From positions 1-33,279 of the forward strand of contig CAKUAV010000014.1 of NCBI GenBank assembly GCA_934636425.1: DNA of 33,279 nucleotides, read 5' to 3'. Numbering within the stretch: the first letter of the stretch is position 1; each line of letters opens with the position of its first letter. The stretch is from an uncultured Clostridia bacterium (GTDB taxonomy: Bacteria > Bacillota > Clostridia > Christensenellales > Aristaeellaceae). The notes below the pieces were generated by a model. It saw nothing but the letters and a program-made list of their open reading frames with translations, searched no databases and had not been told where the DNA came from. The translations under genes were made by a program, and so were the position numbers. This document shows positions 16,691-25,199 of the stretch, piece after piece.

Positions 16691-18361
16691 ATGATTGCAA
16701 AGCGCTTCGCCCTGAATGACCCGACGCTCCATATTCCCGTTGTCGACAGCGACGATTTCTGGTATGTCCGCGTGAGCGATGAGAACGCGCAGATCGGCGA
16801 ATTTTATATCGCCGTGACGGCCGCTAAGCCCGATTTTTACTGCCCGATGACGCTTCACGGCTGCGAAGGGCGCACCGTCACGCTCTCCTGCGCGGACGAG
16901 GGCGCGCCCGACGATCTCTTCGACGGCGTGCTGACAGGCGGCTCCTGCGAGACGCGGCCCGATCTCTATCCGAATCTGTATCGCGAACCCGAGCGCCAGC
17001 AGATTCACTTTTCGCCCAAGCGCGGCTGGCTGAACGACCCCAACGGGCTGGTCTATGCGGGCGGCGCGTTCCATATGTGCTTCCAGCACAATCCCTTCGG
17101 CCCCAATCACGGCGGCGTGAACATCTGCTGGGGACTGGCCGTCAGTCCGGACGGCGTTCACTTTACGGAATATCCCGACGCGATCCTCCCGCGCGACAGC
17201 CTGACCCACATCGCCTCGGGCAGCGCCATCGTCGATGCGGACAATCTGTGCGGACTGGGAAAGGACGCGATACTGGCCGTCTACACGGCGCTCGGCTCAA
17301 ATATGAAAAAAGGGCGTTCAAGCAGCGTCGGCACGCGCGGCCAGATGATCGAATACAGCACGGACGGCGGCATGACCTTCAAGCCGCTGGTTGAAGACCC
17401 GATCATCCCCGTGCCGAAGGGCGAAAGCTGGCGCGACCCGAAAATTCTGCGGCTCGACGACGGCACGCTGTGCATCGCCGTTTACGAAACGTATGACGGG
17501 CGCAACTGCGTGAGCTTCTACTCTTCAAAGAACGCCCGCGACTGGCGCTTTGAATCGCGCACGATGGATCTCTACGAATGCCCCGATCTCTTCCCGCTGC
17601 CGGTGACCGAAACGGGCGAACGGCTGTGGGTGCTCTACGGCGCGAACAGCATGGCGCGCATCGGCCGCTTTGAAAACTACCGCTTTGCGCAGATCGGCGA
17701 GAGCCGTTATCTCGATTACGGAACCGCAGCCTATGCCGGACAGACCTGGAATTCGCATCCCGACGAAACAGGCCGCTATCACATCGCCTGGCTGCGCGAT
17801 CCGGCCGCCGCATGGAGCTATGATCCGTCCTTCAATCACGGCGTGCCCTTCGCGCAGGGCATGACGGTCACGTGCCGTTTTACGCTCCACCGCTGCGCGG
17901 ACGGCTACCGGCTCTTCCGCGCGCCCATCGACGCGCTCAAATCGCTGCGCTGCGGCGCGGGCGAAGCGATCAGCCTGTCTCTCAAAGGCGAACCGGCGCA
18001 GGGACGCGTTTCAAGGCCGGCCGCCGCGCGCATACGGCTGGATGTTCCGGGCGACGCGGAGTTCACCGTCTCGGCTTCGTCTCCGCTGCGCGCAGCCGTC
18101 TGCGGACAGGGCTTCGACTATCTGCCGCATGAACGCCTGCTGCGCTTTACCGGCGGCAAGAGCTATTCGCCCGCGGGCGACGGGCCGCTGAGCGTCCGCA
18201 TAATCACCGACCGCCGCTCGACGGAGTTCTTCATCAACGGCGAAATCTCGGCCAGCTACGGCTGCGGCGACGCGCAGAAAACGCTCGAGCTGTATGGCGA
18301 CGACGCGCGGCTCGACGGCCGTCTCTGGGCGATGGAAAGCATCTGGAAAAACAACATCTGA
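16691..18361 (+). CDS. GH32 glycoside hydrolase (fructosidase-like)
   Basis: A 556-residue protein with the GH32 five-bladed propeller from about residue 105. The catalytic triad is visible: D116 in WLNDPNG (nucleophile), D249 in WRDP (transition-state stabiliser) and E296 in YECPD (acid/base). A C-terminal beta sandwich (about residues 400-556) contains DRRSTEFFINGE, a GH32 feature. The first 100 or so residues are an extra N-terminal domain. No signal peptide is seen. GH32 enzymes cleave beta-fructosyl bonds in sucrose, raffinose or fructans; which is used here is unknown. The open frame extends upstream, but the ATG at 16691 after AAGGAG, 11 nt past the previous stop, is the clear start. 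Confidence 0.9.
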   Translation: MIAKRFALNDPTLHIPVVDSDDFWYVRVSDENAQIGEFYIAVTAAKPDFYCPMTLHGCEGRTVTLSCADEGAPDDLFDGVLTGGSCETRPDLYPNLYREPERQQIHFSPKRGWLNDPNGLVYAGGAFHMCFQHNPFGPNHGGVNICWGLAVSPDGVHFTEYPDAILPRDSLTHIASGSAIVDADNLCGLGKDAILAVYTALGSNMKKGRSSSVGTRGQMIEYSTDGGMTFKPLVEDPIIPVPKGESWRDPKILRLDDGTLCIAVYETYDGRNCVSFYSSKNARDWRFESRTMDLYECPDLFPLPVTETGERLWVLYGANSMARIGRFENYRFAQIGESRYLDYGTAAYAGQTWNSHPDETGRYHIAWLRDPAAAWSYDPSFNHGVPFAQGMTVTCRFTLHRCADGYRLFRAPIDALKSLRCGAGEAISLSLKGEPAQGRVSRPAAARIRLDVPGDAEFTVSASSPLRAAVCGQGFDYLPHERLLRFTGGKSYSPAGDGPLSVRIITDRRSTEFFINGEISASYGCGDAQKTLELYGDDARLDGRLWAMESIWKNNI

Positions 18362-18381
18362 CAAGGAGAGGAACATCACTC

Positions 18382-19299
18382 ATGTTCGAAATCAAAATCG
18401 GCACAATACTGATGGGCGCGCACGCGCTCGATCCCGATATGCTGCCCTCGCTGGAGCTGTTCGGCTTCGAGGGCTACGAGATCTCGCTCGACCGTCGAAT
18501 GCTGTGCACGTGCGACATCGCCGAATATGCAAAGAGGCTGAAGGACGCGCTCTGCGGCACGCCCGTCTCCGCGCTGGGCTGCTATGCCAATCCGCTCGCC
18601 GACGAGGAGGATCTGCGCAACCTGACGACGCTCATGGACAGCGCGCATCTCTTTGGCTGCGACACGATCTCCGTCTTTGCCGGCGCGCTGCCCGACCACA
18701 CCGTCGCGGAGAGTATGCCCACGTTCAAAAAGGTCTTTTCCGAACTGTGCGCCCGCGCCGAGGACAAGGGCCTTAAAATCGCCATGGAAAACTGCTCCGG
18801 CTCGAGCTGGACGAGCCGCGACAACTACAACATCGCCTACGGCCCCGACGCGTGGGAGATGATGTTCGACGCTGTGCCCAGCGAGGCGCTCGGCCTCGAG
18901 TGGGAGCCCAGCCACCAGATGCGCCAGCTGATCGACCCCATCGCGCAGCTGCGCCGCTGGGCGAAGCGCGTGCATCACGTTCACGGCAAGGACGGCACGA
19001 TCGCCTGGGACGTCATCCGCGAGCACGGCATACGCGGAAAAGAGCCGTGGTTCTGGGATCGCACGCCCGGCTTTGGCGACACCAACTGGAACGACGTCTG
19101 CACAATACTCATGCAGAACGGCTATCGCGGCTTCATATCCATCGAGGGCTATCACGATCCTGTCCACTACGACGACGGCGAATGGAGCGCGCAGATGCGC
19201 TCGCTGACCTACCTCAAGGACTGCCGCGGCGGCCAGACGTTCATAGAAGGCCCCGCCTACAAGGGCTTCCAGAAGCCGAAGGCCTCCCGCGCCAAATAA
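18382..19299 (+). CDS. Xylose-isomerase-like TIM-barrel protein (sugar isomerase/epimerase)
   Basis: A 305-residue protein of the AP-endonuclease-2 / xylose-isomerase-like TIM-barrel group (Pfam PF01261 type). Probable metal ligands are E136 (AMENC), E175 (LEWEPSH), H201 (HVHGKD) and E255 (SIEGYHD). The second ligand is usually Asp in the 3-epimerase branch, so Glu at 175 is a deviation. Family members isomerise or epimerise sugars, or in some cases cleave oxidised glycosides. Last gene of the operon: 20 nt after GH32 with AAGGAGAGG upstream, and followed within 5 nt by a terminator. Confidence 0.8.
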   Translation: MFEIKIGTILMGAHALDPDMLPSLELFGFEGYEISLDRRMLCTCDIAEYAKRLKDALCGTPVSALGCYANPLADEEDLRNLTTLMDSAHLFGCDTISVFAGALPDHTVAESMPTFKKVFSELCARAEDKGLKIAMENCSGSSWTSRDNYNIAYGPDAWEMMFDAVPSEALGLEWEPSHQMRQLIDPIAQLRRWAKRVHHVHGKDGTIAWDVIREHGIRGKEPWFWDRTPGFGDTNWNDVCTILMQNGYRGFISIEGYHDPVHYDDGEWSAQMRSLTYLKDCRGGQTFIEGPAYKGFQKPKASRAK

Positions 19300-19303
19300 A
19301 CAC

Positions 19304-19353
19304 AGCCCGGCCGAATCGACGAGATTTTTTCTCCGATCCGGCCGGGCTTTTTT
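19304..19353 (+). terminator. Intrinsic terminator of the five-gene glycan operon
   Basis: AGCCCGGCCG at 19304-19313 pairs perfectly with CGGCCGGGCT at 19339-19348. The inner region adds ATCG/CGAT and GAG/CTC pairing around a T-rich loop, and a run of six T residues ends the structure. This is a textbook intrinsic terminator right after the TIM-barrel stop codon. Confidence 0.92.
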
Positions 19354-19802
19354 ATGTGAAGGCGCTCTTTCAGGTTCCTCACGGAATCCTCGGGGAGCGC
19401 AAGTCCATGGCAGCAACAGATTACATGGCTTCGTCATGAGAGAACGGACAGAGAAGGAAAAATGCGTTTTTAGCAGCGCAGTCTTTGCCGCCATGCTGTT
19501 CACGTCTCTCCGGCGCGCCTTGCTTTCCACAGTTTTCCATGAAGGCGCTCTTTCAGGCCGCCTCCGAGGACAGAGGGAAAGGCAAAAAATTTCGGTGTGA
19601 GGCTTTGCGCGCTCGAAACGACAATGTGCGTTGGAGTATGCGCGCCCCAATTTTTCAGCGGCTTCGATATGGCGGCCTCAGGCCGTCTCTCAAATCTGAA
19701 AAAGCGCATGCGCCCATACAGCCCCTGACTTTCATTCACAGCTGACGGGCGAATCCGCAGGGATTTAATCGCCGTGAAAATCCGCATTTCGCACTCTCTT
19801 TT
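19354..19802. other. 450-nt stretch without a recognisable gene
   Basis: Small open frames exist on both strands but none has a good ribosome binding site or a recognisable protein. The only clear structure is an 18-nt direct repeat, TGAAGGCGCTCTTTCAGG, at 19357-19374 and 19540-19557, 183 nt apart. The stretch separates two convergent genes, so it needs no promoter. It may be decayed or repeat-derived DNA. Confidence 0.5.
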
Positions 19803-19848
19803 TTCAGACGAACGCCGATCGAAGCGGCAATAACCGCTCCGACCGGCG
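19803..19848 (-). terminator. Candidate terminator of the GH38 gene
   Basis: In the minus-strand RNA, 19848-19834 pairs with 19827-19813 in a 15-bp stem with two G-U pairs and a 6-nt loop (TTATTG). The same fold on the plus strand would have two A-C mismatches, so the minus orientation is favoured. The downstream tract (TTCGTCTG) is poor in U, so termination may be weak. It lies 24 nt past the GH38 stop codon. Confidence 0.55.
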
Positions 19849-19871
19849 CTTTATGTTGATCTGATTGGCGC

Positions 19872-22622
19872 TTACGCCATTTCGGCGCGGATGGCGAACA
19901 GCCCGTACGGCCGCGCGTCAAATGTGATCACGCCGTTTTCGACATTCAGCGCCGCGCCGCATTCGCGCTCGTGCGTGTCGGTCAAGCGCGCCGACTTCAC
20001 GCCCGGCAGGCGAATGCGCACGTCTTTGCCGTCGCCCGTCAGCTCAGCGCCGCGTATGATCAGGCCGCGCCCGTCCTCGGCGCGCTTGACGCTCATGATC
20101 TCCACGCTGCCGCCTTCAAGGCGCATGAAGCTGTGAATCACGGGCAGGCTGCCCGCATGCGCGGCGTCGGTGATCGACGTGATCGGGCTGACGAACGCCT
20201 CCGCCATGCGGGTGAGCGCGTTCGCTTCGTCCGACTCGGCAAAGCCCACGCTCAGCGTGAATGCGTGATTGCCCAGCTCGGGATACGCGTCGGGATTGTA
20301 CGCGCCGCGAATGAGCGTCACGCCCATATCGGTCGGATCGCCGAAATAGCCGTATTTGCAGTCGCTCATCAGCATCATGCGCCCGTCGGCGATGAAGCGT
20401 ATGCCCGGCCACTCGCGCGGATCGGCGTCTCTCTTCAGCACGCCGCCGGGAATGTCATAGCTGTACTGCTGCGTGGCGGTCTCGTCGGCCATCACGTCAA
20501 AGCGCAGCTGCGGCACGGTCTGCTTCTGCTGATCGCCGATTTCCAGCCAGCGCACATTCGCCGCGACGTCAACGCGCTTTGCGCCCGCGCGCAGGGAGAC
20601 CGTATAGCTGATGTGCGAGCGCTCGCCGAAGTCCGCGCTGACCTCGATCGCGTTATACAGCGCGCCCTTTACAGTGCGCTTTACGCGAATTGCGCCGATC
20701 TGCGTCTGCTCGAGAATCGCGCCGGTAACCCATGCGGTCATGCCGCGCGACGCGTCCTCAATGATATGGGAGAAGCCCTCGATGATGTGCAGCTCGCCGC
20801 TGTCCTTCTCGGTGACGTGAATCATGCCGCCCGCATCGGGCGAAACGACCGCCTCAAGCGACTCGTTCTCAATGCACCAGTTCTCGAGCGGCTCGGTGTG
20901 CTCGAACGACACAAAGTCGATCGGCTCGTCCTGCTCCTCGTCCGGCTCGATCACACAGGTGGCGTAGCCCATCGCGGGGACGCTGAGCTTCACAATCACG
21001 CGGGTGTAGTCGTGCCCCCAGTAGGCGTTGTGGCCGGATTCCAGCACCTGAAGCGGCACGCCTTCGCCGTCCGGCGTGCGGGCGGTCAGCCGCTTTTCGT
21101 CGGCCTTCATGTCCCACACGATCAGCTCGGTCGCCTCGTCGCGATCGAACGGGCAGGCGTTGAAGAGATGGAAAATGCGCGTCTTGCCCTGTCCGAACTC
21201 GACCGGCGCGGGAATCACGCCCTCCTCCACGCCGAAGCCCACGCCCGCGCCGGTGCTGATATCCCCGTCGAAGGGGCGCACGGCCACGCTCGACGTGTCG
21301 ATCTGCCTTGAGACGGCCAGCATGGCGGCGCGGCGGGCGCTGTTGGCCACGGCGTAGCTCTGCTGATACAGCCCCATGGCGTATTCGCGCGTGTCGGGCA
21401 CGCCGGAGCCGGGCAGTATGTCGTGGAACTGATTGAACAGCACATTGCGCCAGCCCTCGGCGAACTTTTCCGCATTGTAGGGCGCATGAACAGTCTGCGC
21501 GGCAAAGGCGTTCAGCGCTTCGGCCTCGCTCAGCAGCCGCTCGCCGCAGCGGTTGCCCTTCTTGATGCGGCTCTGCGTGGTGTAGCAGCCGGTGAAGAGC
21601 GGATTGAGCTCATGATCGACGACGGGAATCTGCTTCGTCGCCTGCGCAGCGCTGTCAAAGAACGCCTTGAACGAGCCGAAGCGCACGTCGGCATAGATCG
21701 GCCAGGACTGCATATCGATCAGGCGCATGACGTCGCGCCGGGTGGGGCCGCCGCCGTGATCGCCCACGCCGTAGACGCGCAGCGCGCACTTCACGCCGAA
21801 CTGCTCGCAGAACGCGGGCGCATACTGCGCGAAATCGCCGTCCACCGACGCGTTATACCAGAACGGCTCGCGATAGGCGAGCACCTCCGCCCCGGACGGC
21901 GCGCGCCAGCGATAGAGCGACTGAGCGTCCAGCCCGCGGCAGTGATAGAAGTACTTGACGCCGGCGCGCTGCAGAAGCTCGGGCATATTGCGGTGATGGC
22001 CGAACGTATCGGGATCAAAGTCGATCTCGGCCGGCTGCACGCCCATTTCCTCAAAAAACGCGCGCGTATAGAGATGATGCCGCGCCATCGACTCCGCGCT
22101 GCCCATGTTGTGATCCGGCTCGACCCACGAGCTGGCCGTGACCTCCCAGCGCCCCTCATGGATGCGCGATTTGATCTCCTCCAGCATATCGGGATCGAAT
22201 TCCTGCACGATGCGATAGACCGACGCCTGAGACTGCGAGAACGTAAACTCGGGGAACTCGCGCATCAGCGCCAGCACAGTGCGGAATGTGTCCAGCGTGA
22301 TCTGCACCGTCTCGTCATAGCGCCACATCCAGTTCATGTCGATGTGCGCGTGGCCGCAGACGATCAGCGCGTATTTCTTGCAGTCGGCCTGCATGGGCAT
22401 GAGCATATTCTCGATTTCGATGGCCGCCGCGTCGGTCAGCGCGCCGGCTCTCTCCGCCGCATAGCGCGCCGCCTCGATCGCGCGCAGTATCAGCGCGTCG
22501 TGCCGCCCGCCCAGCGTCTCGGAAACCCTGCGCGCATAGCGGATCTCATAGCGCAGCCGCTCGCCCATTTTGCCCACGGTCAGCGCGTCCAGCCTGCGCA
22601 CCGCGCCGTCCAGCTTTCCCAT
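19872..22622 (-). CDS. GH38 alpha-mannosidase
   Basis: A 916-residue protein with the GH38 catalytic domain. Zinc ligands H93 and D95 lie in GHAHIDMNW, the nucleophile D205 in DPDTFGH, and the third metal region H400/D401 in FHDILPGSG. A helical three-helix bundle and beta-sandwich domains fill the C-terminal half. Length is normal for bacterial cytosolic alpha-mannosidases (about 850-1050). No signal peptide. GH38 enzymes release alpha-linked mannose. The GGAGGG site 5-6 nt before the ATG supports the start. It is transcribed alone, divergent from the GH36 gene and convergent with the five-gene operon. Confidence 0.93.
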   Translation of the reverse strand: MGKLDGAVRRLDALTVGKMGERLRYEIRYARRVSETLGGRHDALILRAIEAARYAAERAGALTDAAAIEIENMLMPMQADCKKYALIVCGHAHIDMNWMWRYDETVQITLDTFRTVLALMREFPEFTFSQSQASVYRIVQEFDPDMLEEIKSRIHEGRWEVTASSWVEPDHNMGSAESMARHHLYTRAFFEEMGVQPAEIDFDPDTFGHHRNMPELLQRAGVKYFYHCRGLDAQSLYRWRAPSGAEVLAYREPFWYNASVDGDFAQYAPAFCEQFGVKCALRVYGVGDHGGGPTRRDVMRLIDMQSWPIYADVRFGSFKAFFDSAAQATKQIPVVDHELNPLFTGCYTTQSRIKKGNRCGERLLSEAEALNAFAAQTVHAPYNAEKFAEGWRNVLFNQFHDILPGSGVPDTREYAMGLYQQSYAVANSARRAAMLAVSRQIDTSSVAVRPFDGDISTGAGVGFGVEEGVIPAPVEFGQGKTRIFHLFNACPFDRDEATELIVWDMKADEKRLTARTPDGEGVPLQVLESGHNAYWGHDYTRVIVKLSVPAMGYATCVIEPDEEQDEPIDFVSFEHTEPLENWCIENESLEAVVSPDAGGMIHVTEKDSGELHIIEGFSHIIEDASRGMTAWVTGAILEQTQIGAIRVKRTVKGALYNAIEVSADFGERSHISYTVSLRAGAKRVDVAANVRWLEIGDQQKQTVPQLRFDVMADETATQQYSYDIPGGVLKRDADPREWPGIRFIADGRMMLMSDCKYGYFGDPTDMGVTLIRGAYNPDAYPELGNHAFTLSVGFAESDEANALTRMAEAFVSPITSITDAAHAGSLPVIHSFMRLEGGSVEIMSVKRAEDGRGLIIRGAELTGDGKDVRIRLPGVKSARLTDTHERECGAALNVENGVITFDARPYGLFAIRAEMA

Positions 22623-22658
22623 AATATCCCTCCATCCTTCAAAATAACGCCTGCCCTC

Positions 22659-22687
22659 ATTATATCGACTTTTCAGTCAATATGCAA
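22659..22687 (-). promoter_or_regulatory. Candidate promoter of the GH38 gene with operator-like palindrome
   Basis: On the minus strand TATAAT lies at 22664-22659, 17 nt downstream of a weak TTGCAT at 22687-22682. The spacer holds an inverted repeat: GACT at 22667-22670 and AGTC at 22675-22678 around TTTC, extended by further near-matching bases. The weak -35 and a palindrome inside the spacer fit a regulated promoter; the regulator is unknown and not encoded in the window. Confidence 0.55.
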
Positions 22688-22728
22688 GAGTGTAAAATAA
22701 CGCGCGCTTTCGAGCGGGAAATTTCGCC

Positions 22729-22757
22729 TTGACGCGCTCTTAAGCCCATGCTAAACT
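22729..22757 (+). promoter_or_regulatory. Candidate sigma-A promoter of the GH36 gene
   Basis: TTGACG at 22729-22734, a 17-nt spacer, and TAAACT at 22752-22757. The predicted start site near 22764 leaves a leader of about 27 nt, with GGGGGAGG ahead of the ATG at 22791. It is back to back with the GH38 promoter, so both could share control. Confidence 0.65.
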
Positions 22758-22790
22758 GAGGGCAAATCGGTACGGGGGAGGTTTTTTGTC

Positions 22791-24890
22791 ATGTCCATAA
22801 GCTACGATGAATCGCGGCGGCTGTTTAAGATCGACACGCCGCGCATGAGCTATGCCTTCTGCATCGCCGTGGGCGTGCCGATCGCGCTGTACTGGGGCGC
22901 GCCGCTCCACGATCCTGCCGCGCTGGACGCTGAAATCAGATCGATCAAAGTCAACGCGCATGGCGCGGGCGCAGAACCGCTGCGCTGCGAATGCTCCACC
23001 AACGACGGCGTTGATTACGGCGAAGCGTCCATACTGCCCATATTTGCGGACGGCGTGTGCGGCATGAGGCCGGTCTATCAAAGCCACAGCATAGACAATG
23101 GCACGCTGCGCGTCGTCATAAAGGACAAATACTACGATTTCACCGCCGTCCTCTGCTATCGCGCCGTGGGGAAGCTCGACCTCATAGAGCGCTGGATTGA
23201 GGTGACCAACCGCACCGGCGCGCCCGTCGAGCTGCCGCTTTTCCGCTGCGGCAACGTGCAGCTGCCCTCGCGGGACAACTACCGCCTGACGCACTGCGCC
23301 GGCAGCTGGGGCGCGGAATATCAGCCGCAGCGGCATATGCTCCGTCAGGAGCAGGTCGTGCTCGAGAGCCACCGCGGCACCTGCTCGAGCCACCAGCACA
23401 CGCCCTTCGCCGCGCTTGATCCAGACGGCGAAGCCACCGACACGCAGGGCGACGTGTTCTTCGCCGCGCTCGAGTGGAGCGGCGAAAACAAGATGATCGT
23501 CGAAAAGAACTGCTTCGGCGACGTGCAGCTGTGCGCCGGCTGGAACGATTACGACGCGGCATGGACGATGAAGGACGGCGAGACCCTTTCCTCGCCCAAA
23601 CTGGCCGTGGGCTACAGCGGCGCGGGCTTCAACCGCATGACCGAGATACTGTACGACTGGCAGTTCGACGCGCTGTGCCCGCAGAGCAAATCTCACAATG
23701 TGCTGCCCATCATCTACAATTCATGGTATCCCTACGAGTTCGACGTGCGCGAGGACAATATGCTCTCGCTGATCGACAGGGCCGCGGACATCGGCGCGGA
23801 GCTGTTCGTCATAGACGACGGCTGGATGCCCGGCCGCACGGACGACAAAAAGGGGCTGGGCGACTGGCGGCCCGACCCCGTGCGCCTGCCCCACGGCCTG
23901 CGCCCCATCGCCGACGCCTGCCACAAAAGGGGAATGCTGTTTGGGCTGTGGGTCGAGCCGGAGATGTGCAATCCCGACAGCGACCTCTTCCGCGCGCATC
24001 CCGACTGGATCATACGCAGCGAGCACCGCGAGAACACGCTCATGCGCCATCAGCTGACGCTCAACATGGCGCGAGACGACGTGCGCGACTGGGCGATCGA
24101 CTGGCTCGACCGGCTCATAGACGATTATCAGCTCGATTACGTCAAGTGGGACATGAACCGCTATCTCACCGAGCGCGGCTGGCCCGAGGCAAGCAAAGCC
24201 GACCAGCGCAGCCTGACCATACGCTATATGCAGAACGTCTACGCCATATGGGCGCACCTCAACGAAAATCACCCGAACGTGCTGTTTGAAAACTGCGCCA
24301 GCGGCGGCGGACGCACCGATTTCGGCATGGCGCGCTACGCCGACCGCATCAACCGCAGCGACAACGCCGTTCCGCGCGACGTGCCCGCGCTGCACGAGGG
24401 GTTCTCGCGTCTGTTCCTCGCCAAGACGGCGGGCGGCGCGGGCAACATATCGAGCAGCGAAACCGCGCCGCTCGACTACCGCATCCATCTGGGCATGACC
24501 GGCTCGATGAGCGTGGGCATCAATCTGCTCACCGCCGCGCCCGAGACGCTCGACCGCCTGCGCGAGGCGATCGCCTACTTCAAGACCGTGCGCGCAGACC
24601 TTCAAAACGCCTATGTCTACACGCTCGTTTCCGCCAACGATCATTCCTATGCAGTGTTCGAATACCTCCGCCGCGACCGGCGCAGCGTGTCCGTGTTCGT
24701 ATTTGTGCATCCCTTCCACGAATGGACGCGCCATATGCCGGCCATTCGCCTGCGCAATCTGATTCCGGACGCGCTCTATCGAGGCGAGGACGGCCAGACC
24801 CACACCGGCGAGGCGCTGATGAACGTCGGGCTGCGGCTGTCCTTCTCCGGAGACTACGAGAGCCGCTTCATGCACTTTTCCGAAGTCTGA
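22791..24890 (+). CDS. GH36 alpha-galactosidase
   Basis: A 699-residue protein of the usual GH36 length and domain order: N-terminal beta-supersandwich, (beta/alpha)8 barrel from about residue 310, and a C-terminal beta domain. The nucleophile is D454 in YVKWDMNR, and the acid/base is D524 in RSDNAVP. VIDDGWMPGR and ENCASGGGRTD are further family motifs. GH36 enzymes remove terminal alpha-galactose from melibiose, raffinose and related sugars. No signal peptide is present, so it acts on imported sugars. It stands alone after its own promoter. No convincing plus-strand terminator was found downstream. Confidence 0.94.
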   Translation: MSISYDESRRLFKIDTPRMSYAFCIAVGVPIALYWGAPLHDPAALDAEIRSIKVNAHGAGAEPLRCECSTNDGVDYGEASILPIFADGVCGMRPVYQSHSIDNGTLRVVIKDKYYDFTAVLCYRAVGKLDLIERWIEVTNRTGAPVELPLFRCGNVQLPSRDNYRLTHCAGSWGAEYQPQRHMLRQEQVVLESHRGTCSSHQHTPFAALDPDGEATDTQGDVFFAALEWSGENKMIVEKNCFGDVQLCAGWNDYDAAWTMKDGETLSSPKLAVGYSGAGFNRMTEILYDWQFDALCPQSKSHNVLPIIYNSWYPYEFDVREDNMLSLIDRAADIGAELFVIDDGWMPGRTDDKKGLGDWRPDPVRLPHGLRPIADACHKRGMLFGLWVEPEMCNPDSDLFRAHPDWIIRSEHRENTLMRHQLTLNMARDDVRDWAIDWLDRLIDDYQLDYVKWDMNRYLTERGWPEASKADQRSLTIRYMQNVYAIWAHLNENHPNVLFENCASGGGRTDFGMARYADRINRSDNAVPRDVPALHEGFSRLFLAKTAGGAGNISSSETAPLDYRIHLGMTGSMSVGINLLTAAPETLDRLREAIAYFKTVRADLQNAYVYTLVSANDHSYAVFEYLRRDRRSVSVFVFVHPFHEWTRHMPAIRLRNLIPDALYRGEDGQTHTGEALMNVGLRLSFSGDYESRFMHFSEV

Positions 24891-25155
24891 CCGCCGTTCA
24901 CTCTCCCCCGCCGGCGCGCATTTCCACAGCGAGACGTTCGAATCGTTCCGGATTCCAACGGTTGGAAAGCGTGGATGAATCGCCGCTCTCGCCTTGTGGG
25001 CGCGAAAGAAGCGCCGCCGCTTTTGCGCAGCCCCGACTCGCGCCTGCAATTTCGCGCAGAGTCTGCGCGCTCCGGGCGCTCGCTTGAGCGGGTGCGCCCC
25101 GAAGCGCCGCCCCGACCGTGCTTTTTTTGCCGCACACGCGCATTCTGCCATAAAA
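24891..25155. other. 265-nt convergent gap, no gene seen
   Basis: No frame here has both a start with a ribosome binding site and a recognisable product. There is a GC-rich hairpin at 25074-25099 (GGGCGC/GCGCCC with an inner CGCT/AGCG stem) and a run of seven T at 25122-25128. They are too far apart to make a normal terminator, though they could slow transcription from the GH36 gene. Confidence 0.4.
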
Positions 25156-25185
25156 GCCCCGCCCGACTGTTTGATCGGGCGGGGC
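25151..25185 (-). terminator. Intrinsic terminator of the CNNM-family gene
   Basis: An 11-bp perfect stem pairs GCCCCGCCCGA at 25156-25166 with TCGGGCGGGGC at 25175-25185 around an 8-nt loop. On the minus strand it is followed by TTTTA. It lies 15 nt beyond the stop codon of the gene at 25200-26456. Confidence 0.75.
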
Positions 25186-25199
25186 AAATGTTATATGCG

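Noticed and set aside
19500..19787. A 95-codon minus-strand frame in the gap after the glycan operon
   Set aside because: No ribosome binding site, no known domain, and it overlaps the direct-repeat region; more likely repeat-derived than a gene.
23721..25187. A 488-codon minus-strand frame opposite the GH36 gene
   Set aside because: It covers essential GH36 motifs on the other strand and has no ribosome binding site or recognisable domain.
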